DNA from: Pseudomonadales bacterium
Lineage (GTDB): Bacteria > Pseudomonadota > Gammaproteobacteria > Pseudomonadales > DT-91
NCBI GenBank assembly: GCA_013215055.1
Contig: JABSRQ010000014.1
Coordinates: 33,238 to 97,237, forward strand
Length of the DNA stretch: 64,000 nt
Reading direction: 5' to 3'
The first letter of the stretch is position 1. Every line of letters starts with the position of its first letter. Made by a program: the position numbers and the translations under genes. Shown here piece by piece: positions 62,636 through 64,000 of the stretch. Below the pieces are notes generated by a model. That model was given only the letters and a program-made list of their open reading frames with translations. It was not told where the DNA came from and ran no database searches.

Positions 62636-63886
62636 ATGGAATTTACAACAATACTCAACCCGGAATCGTCGTTAAACGTTAATGAAATTCTTGAAGAGAT
62701 TCAAACAACATCGCCTAGATATTTTCTTGAACAAGGCAATTTTAAAGGCTGGATCATAACCCGTTTCGATGACGTATCAGCCTTACTTAAAGACTCTCGG
62801 TTAACAACCGGCAATGTGGGAGCATTTATTCAAAGCCTGCCAGAATCACAGCAACGTCAGCTTCAGGATCTGAAAACACTCAGCCAATATTCACTGGGAG
62901 GAGGAGGAAAAGAACAACATAAACGTTTAAAAGATCTTTACCGTGAATATTTCACCCATAAATATATTGAATCTATGCGTCCAGAAATCGCACAGATTTG
63001 TCAGGATATGTTAGCAAATATTGAGACTGATGATTTTGATATTGCCAAAGAGTTAACCAACCCTCTGCCTGCATACGTGATCGCTACTCTGCTGGGAGCT
63101 CCGCAAAAAGACTGGCATTTGTTCATCGATTTTTCTCGAAAAATGATAGGCATGTTTGTCAATTATACACTTGAGAGTTATCTAGAGGCTCAGCAGGGCT
63201 TTATGGCGCTAGCGGATTACAGCCGCAACTTAATAGAAATCAAGCGTCAAAATCCTGATAACAAACTTATTTCCTTTTTATTAAAAGCCGAAGCGCGTGG
63301 TGAAATTAGTGTTGATGAAATTATCACCAATACCGCGGTATTTCTAATGGCAGGCCATGAGACTACTTCACAGCTGTTGAATAAGGGCATTCATGCTTTG
63401 CATAATAATCCCGGGCAATGGAAAAAATTATATGAAGATCAAAGCCTGATAGAGAATACTGTTAGAGAATTATTACGTCATTCGGGTGGCGCATTATGGT
63501 CAAGACGCATCATTACGGAAGACTTCACATTTAACGATGTAGAATTTAAACAGGGGCAAATGGTGTTTTTATCTCTATACGCATCCAATCGTGATGCTAA
63601 TCATTTTGAGAATCCCCATGAACTTGATATCGAACGCGAAAACACGCAACGGCATATGGCATTCGCTTTGGGTGCTCATTATTGCCTGGGAGCTCAGCTG
63701 GCATTAGTTGAGGCTGAAGAAGTTTTTAAGCAATTACTTCATTTTATGCCGCAGTTTGAAATCGATGAAAAAAATATCGACTATTTTTTGTCACCACTTT
63801 TACGCGCAACTTATCTTTCATTACCTATTCAACGTGTAATGAATAAAAATACAGACATGATAAATTCTGCGGTATTGGAGGAATAA
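62636..63886 (+). CDS. Cytochrome P450 (bacterial class, soluble)
   Basis: 416 residues, with AGGAG before the ATG. Oxygen-binding helix MAGHETTSQ near residues 238-246, an ExxR motif in RELLRHSGGAL, and the heme loop FALGAHYCLGAQLA with axial Cys 350. Size and lack of membrane anchor fit CYP105/CYP107-like enzymes that hydroxylate small hydrophobic compounds. No ferredoxin or ferredoxin reductase is in view, so redox partners lie elsewhere. The frame is complete, ending at TAA 63884-63886. Confidence 0.92.
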   Translation: MEFTTILNPESSLNVNEILEEIQTTSPRYFLEQGNFKGWIITRFDDVSALLKDSRLTTGNVGAFIQSLPESQQRQLQDLKTLSQYSLGGGGKEQHKRLKDLYREYFTHKYIESMRPEIAQICQDMLANIETDDFDIAKELTNPLPAYVIATLLGAPQKDWHLFIDFSRKMIGMFVNYTLESYLEAQQGFMALADYSRNLIEIKRQNPDNKLISFLLKAEARGEISVDEIITNTAVFLMAGHETTSQLLNKGIHALHNNPGQWKKLYEDQSLIENTVRELLRHSGGALWSRRIITEDFTFNDVEFKQGQMVFLSLYASNRDANHFENPHELDIERENTQRHMAFALGAHYCLGAQLALVEAEEVFKQLLHFMPQFEIDEKNIDYFLSPLLRATYLSLPIQRVMNKNTDMINSAVLEE

Positions 63887-63921
63887 CGGCTGCTTAATTT
63901 AATAATATAGTGCTTAAAAGG

Positions 63922-63958
63922 GGCGATAATTTTCAATATAGTTGTCGCCTAAATTTTT
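63922..63958 (+). terminator. Intrinsic terminator after the P450 gene
   Basis: GGCGATAA pairs with TTGTCGCC (one wobble) with a 12-nt loop, followed by five T. The minus-strand sequence from the window edge to 63964 reads SKNDTEENQAA then TAA, possibly the end of a gene coming in from the right, so the terminator may serve both. Confidence 0.65.
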
Positions 63959-64000
63959 AACGTTTATGCCGCCTGATTTTCCTCAGTATCATTTTTGGAT

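Noticed and set aside
1..64000. CRISPR arrays, tRNA or rRNA genes, complete prophage
   Set aside because: No regularly spaced repeats, tRNA-like cloverleaf with conserved arms, rRNA sequence or phage structural genes were seen.

Overview
The window is bacterial chromosome from a gammaproteobacterium of moderate to low GC, probably aquatic. The evidence is the YdbH-YnbE-YdbL envelope operon, a PhoPQ-like pair, a Pseudomonas-type minor-pilin/PilY1 operon, GloA, Hmp and several TonB receptors and porins. I could not place the order; a Cellvibrionales-like lineage is only a guess. I saw no tRNA, rRNA, CRISPR array, complete prophage or intact insertion sequence.

Layout. 0-9.7 kb is envelope and sensing: a TonB receptor cut by the window edge with a LivJ-like lipoprotein, a His-rich glycine-zipper protein, a PepSY-like protein with a PhoP/PhoQ-like pair, and ydbH-ynbE-ydbL on the other strand. 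9.9-15.1 kb holds two tandem 7TMR-DISM hybrid histidine kinases. 15.3-23.2 kb is a type IV pilus accessory operon (fimT/U-like, pilV, pilW, pilX, pilY1, pilE); its PilY1 carries three tandem modules inside the von Willebrand A domain. 23.3-27.6 kb has a decayed lipoprotein gene, a DUF385-like oxidoreductase, a MOSC protein, small membrane proteins and a binding-protein-like lipoprotein.

27.6-31.1 kb is a nitric-oxide detoxification operon on the minus strand: flavohaemoglobin, a two-TM protein, an HPP-CBS protein and a DUF3565/truncated-haemoglobin fusion, behind a sigma-54-type promoter. 31.2-35.2 kb has an interrupted sterol-desaturase-family gene, a DUF2804 gene, and a porin/PstS-like pair with a structured leader. 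36.7-39.7 kb holds a methyltransferase and a guanine deaminase with a signal peptide; the latter has a strong promoter, a CRP-like site and a three-way-junction leader. 40.5-42.8 kb is a DUF6502/DUF5666 pair; a second DUF6502 gene lies at 61.5 kb.

43.6-57.3 kb is accessory DNA with many broken genes: a LysR tail, a gloA tail, an endonuclease I relic, a frameshifted AlpA regulator, a lipoprotein with an internal amber codon, an IS91 transposase tail and a TonB-receptor tail, with an IS256 relic nearby at 39.7 kb. Intact genes among them are gloA, a TonB receptor, an alpha/beta hydrolase, a cholesterol-oxidase-like GMC flavoprotein and an exported DJ-1/PfpI protein with its divergent LysR. 57.4-61.5 kb is a compact operon: small TM peptide, VTC polyphosphate-polymerase-like protein, DUF4956 membrane protein, OprP-like porin and a YjiK/SdiA-regulated-like protein, behind a promoter overlapped by a perfect palindrome. 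A cytochrome P450 closes the window.

The least explained systems are the guanine deaminase with its leader RNA, the NO operon with its DUF3565-globin fusion, the VTC/DUF4956/porin operon, the DUF6502/DUF5666 pair and the modular PilY1.
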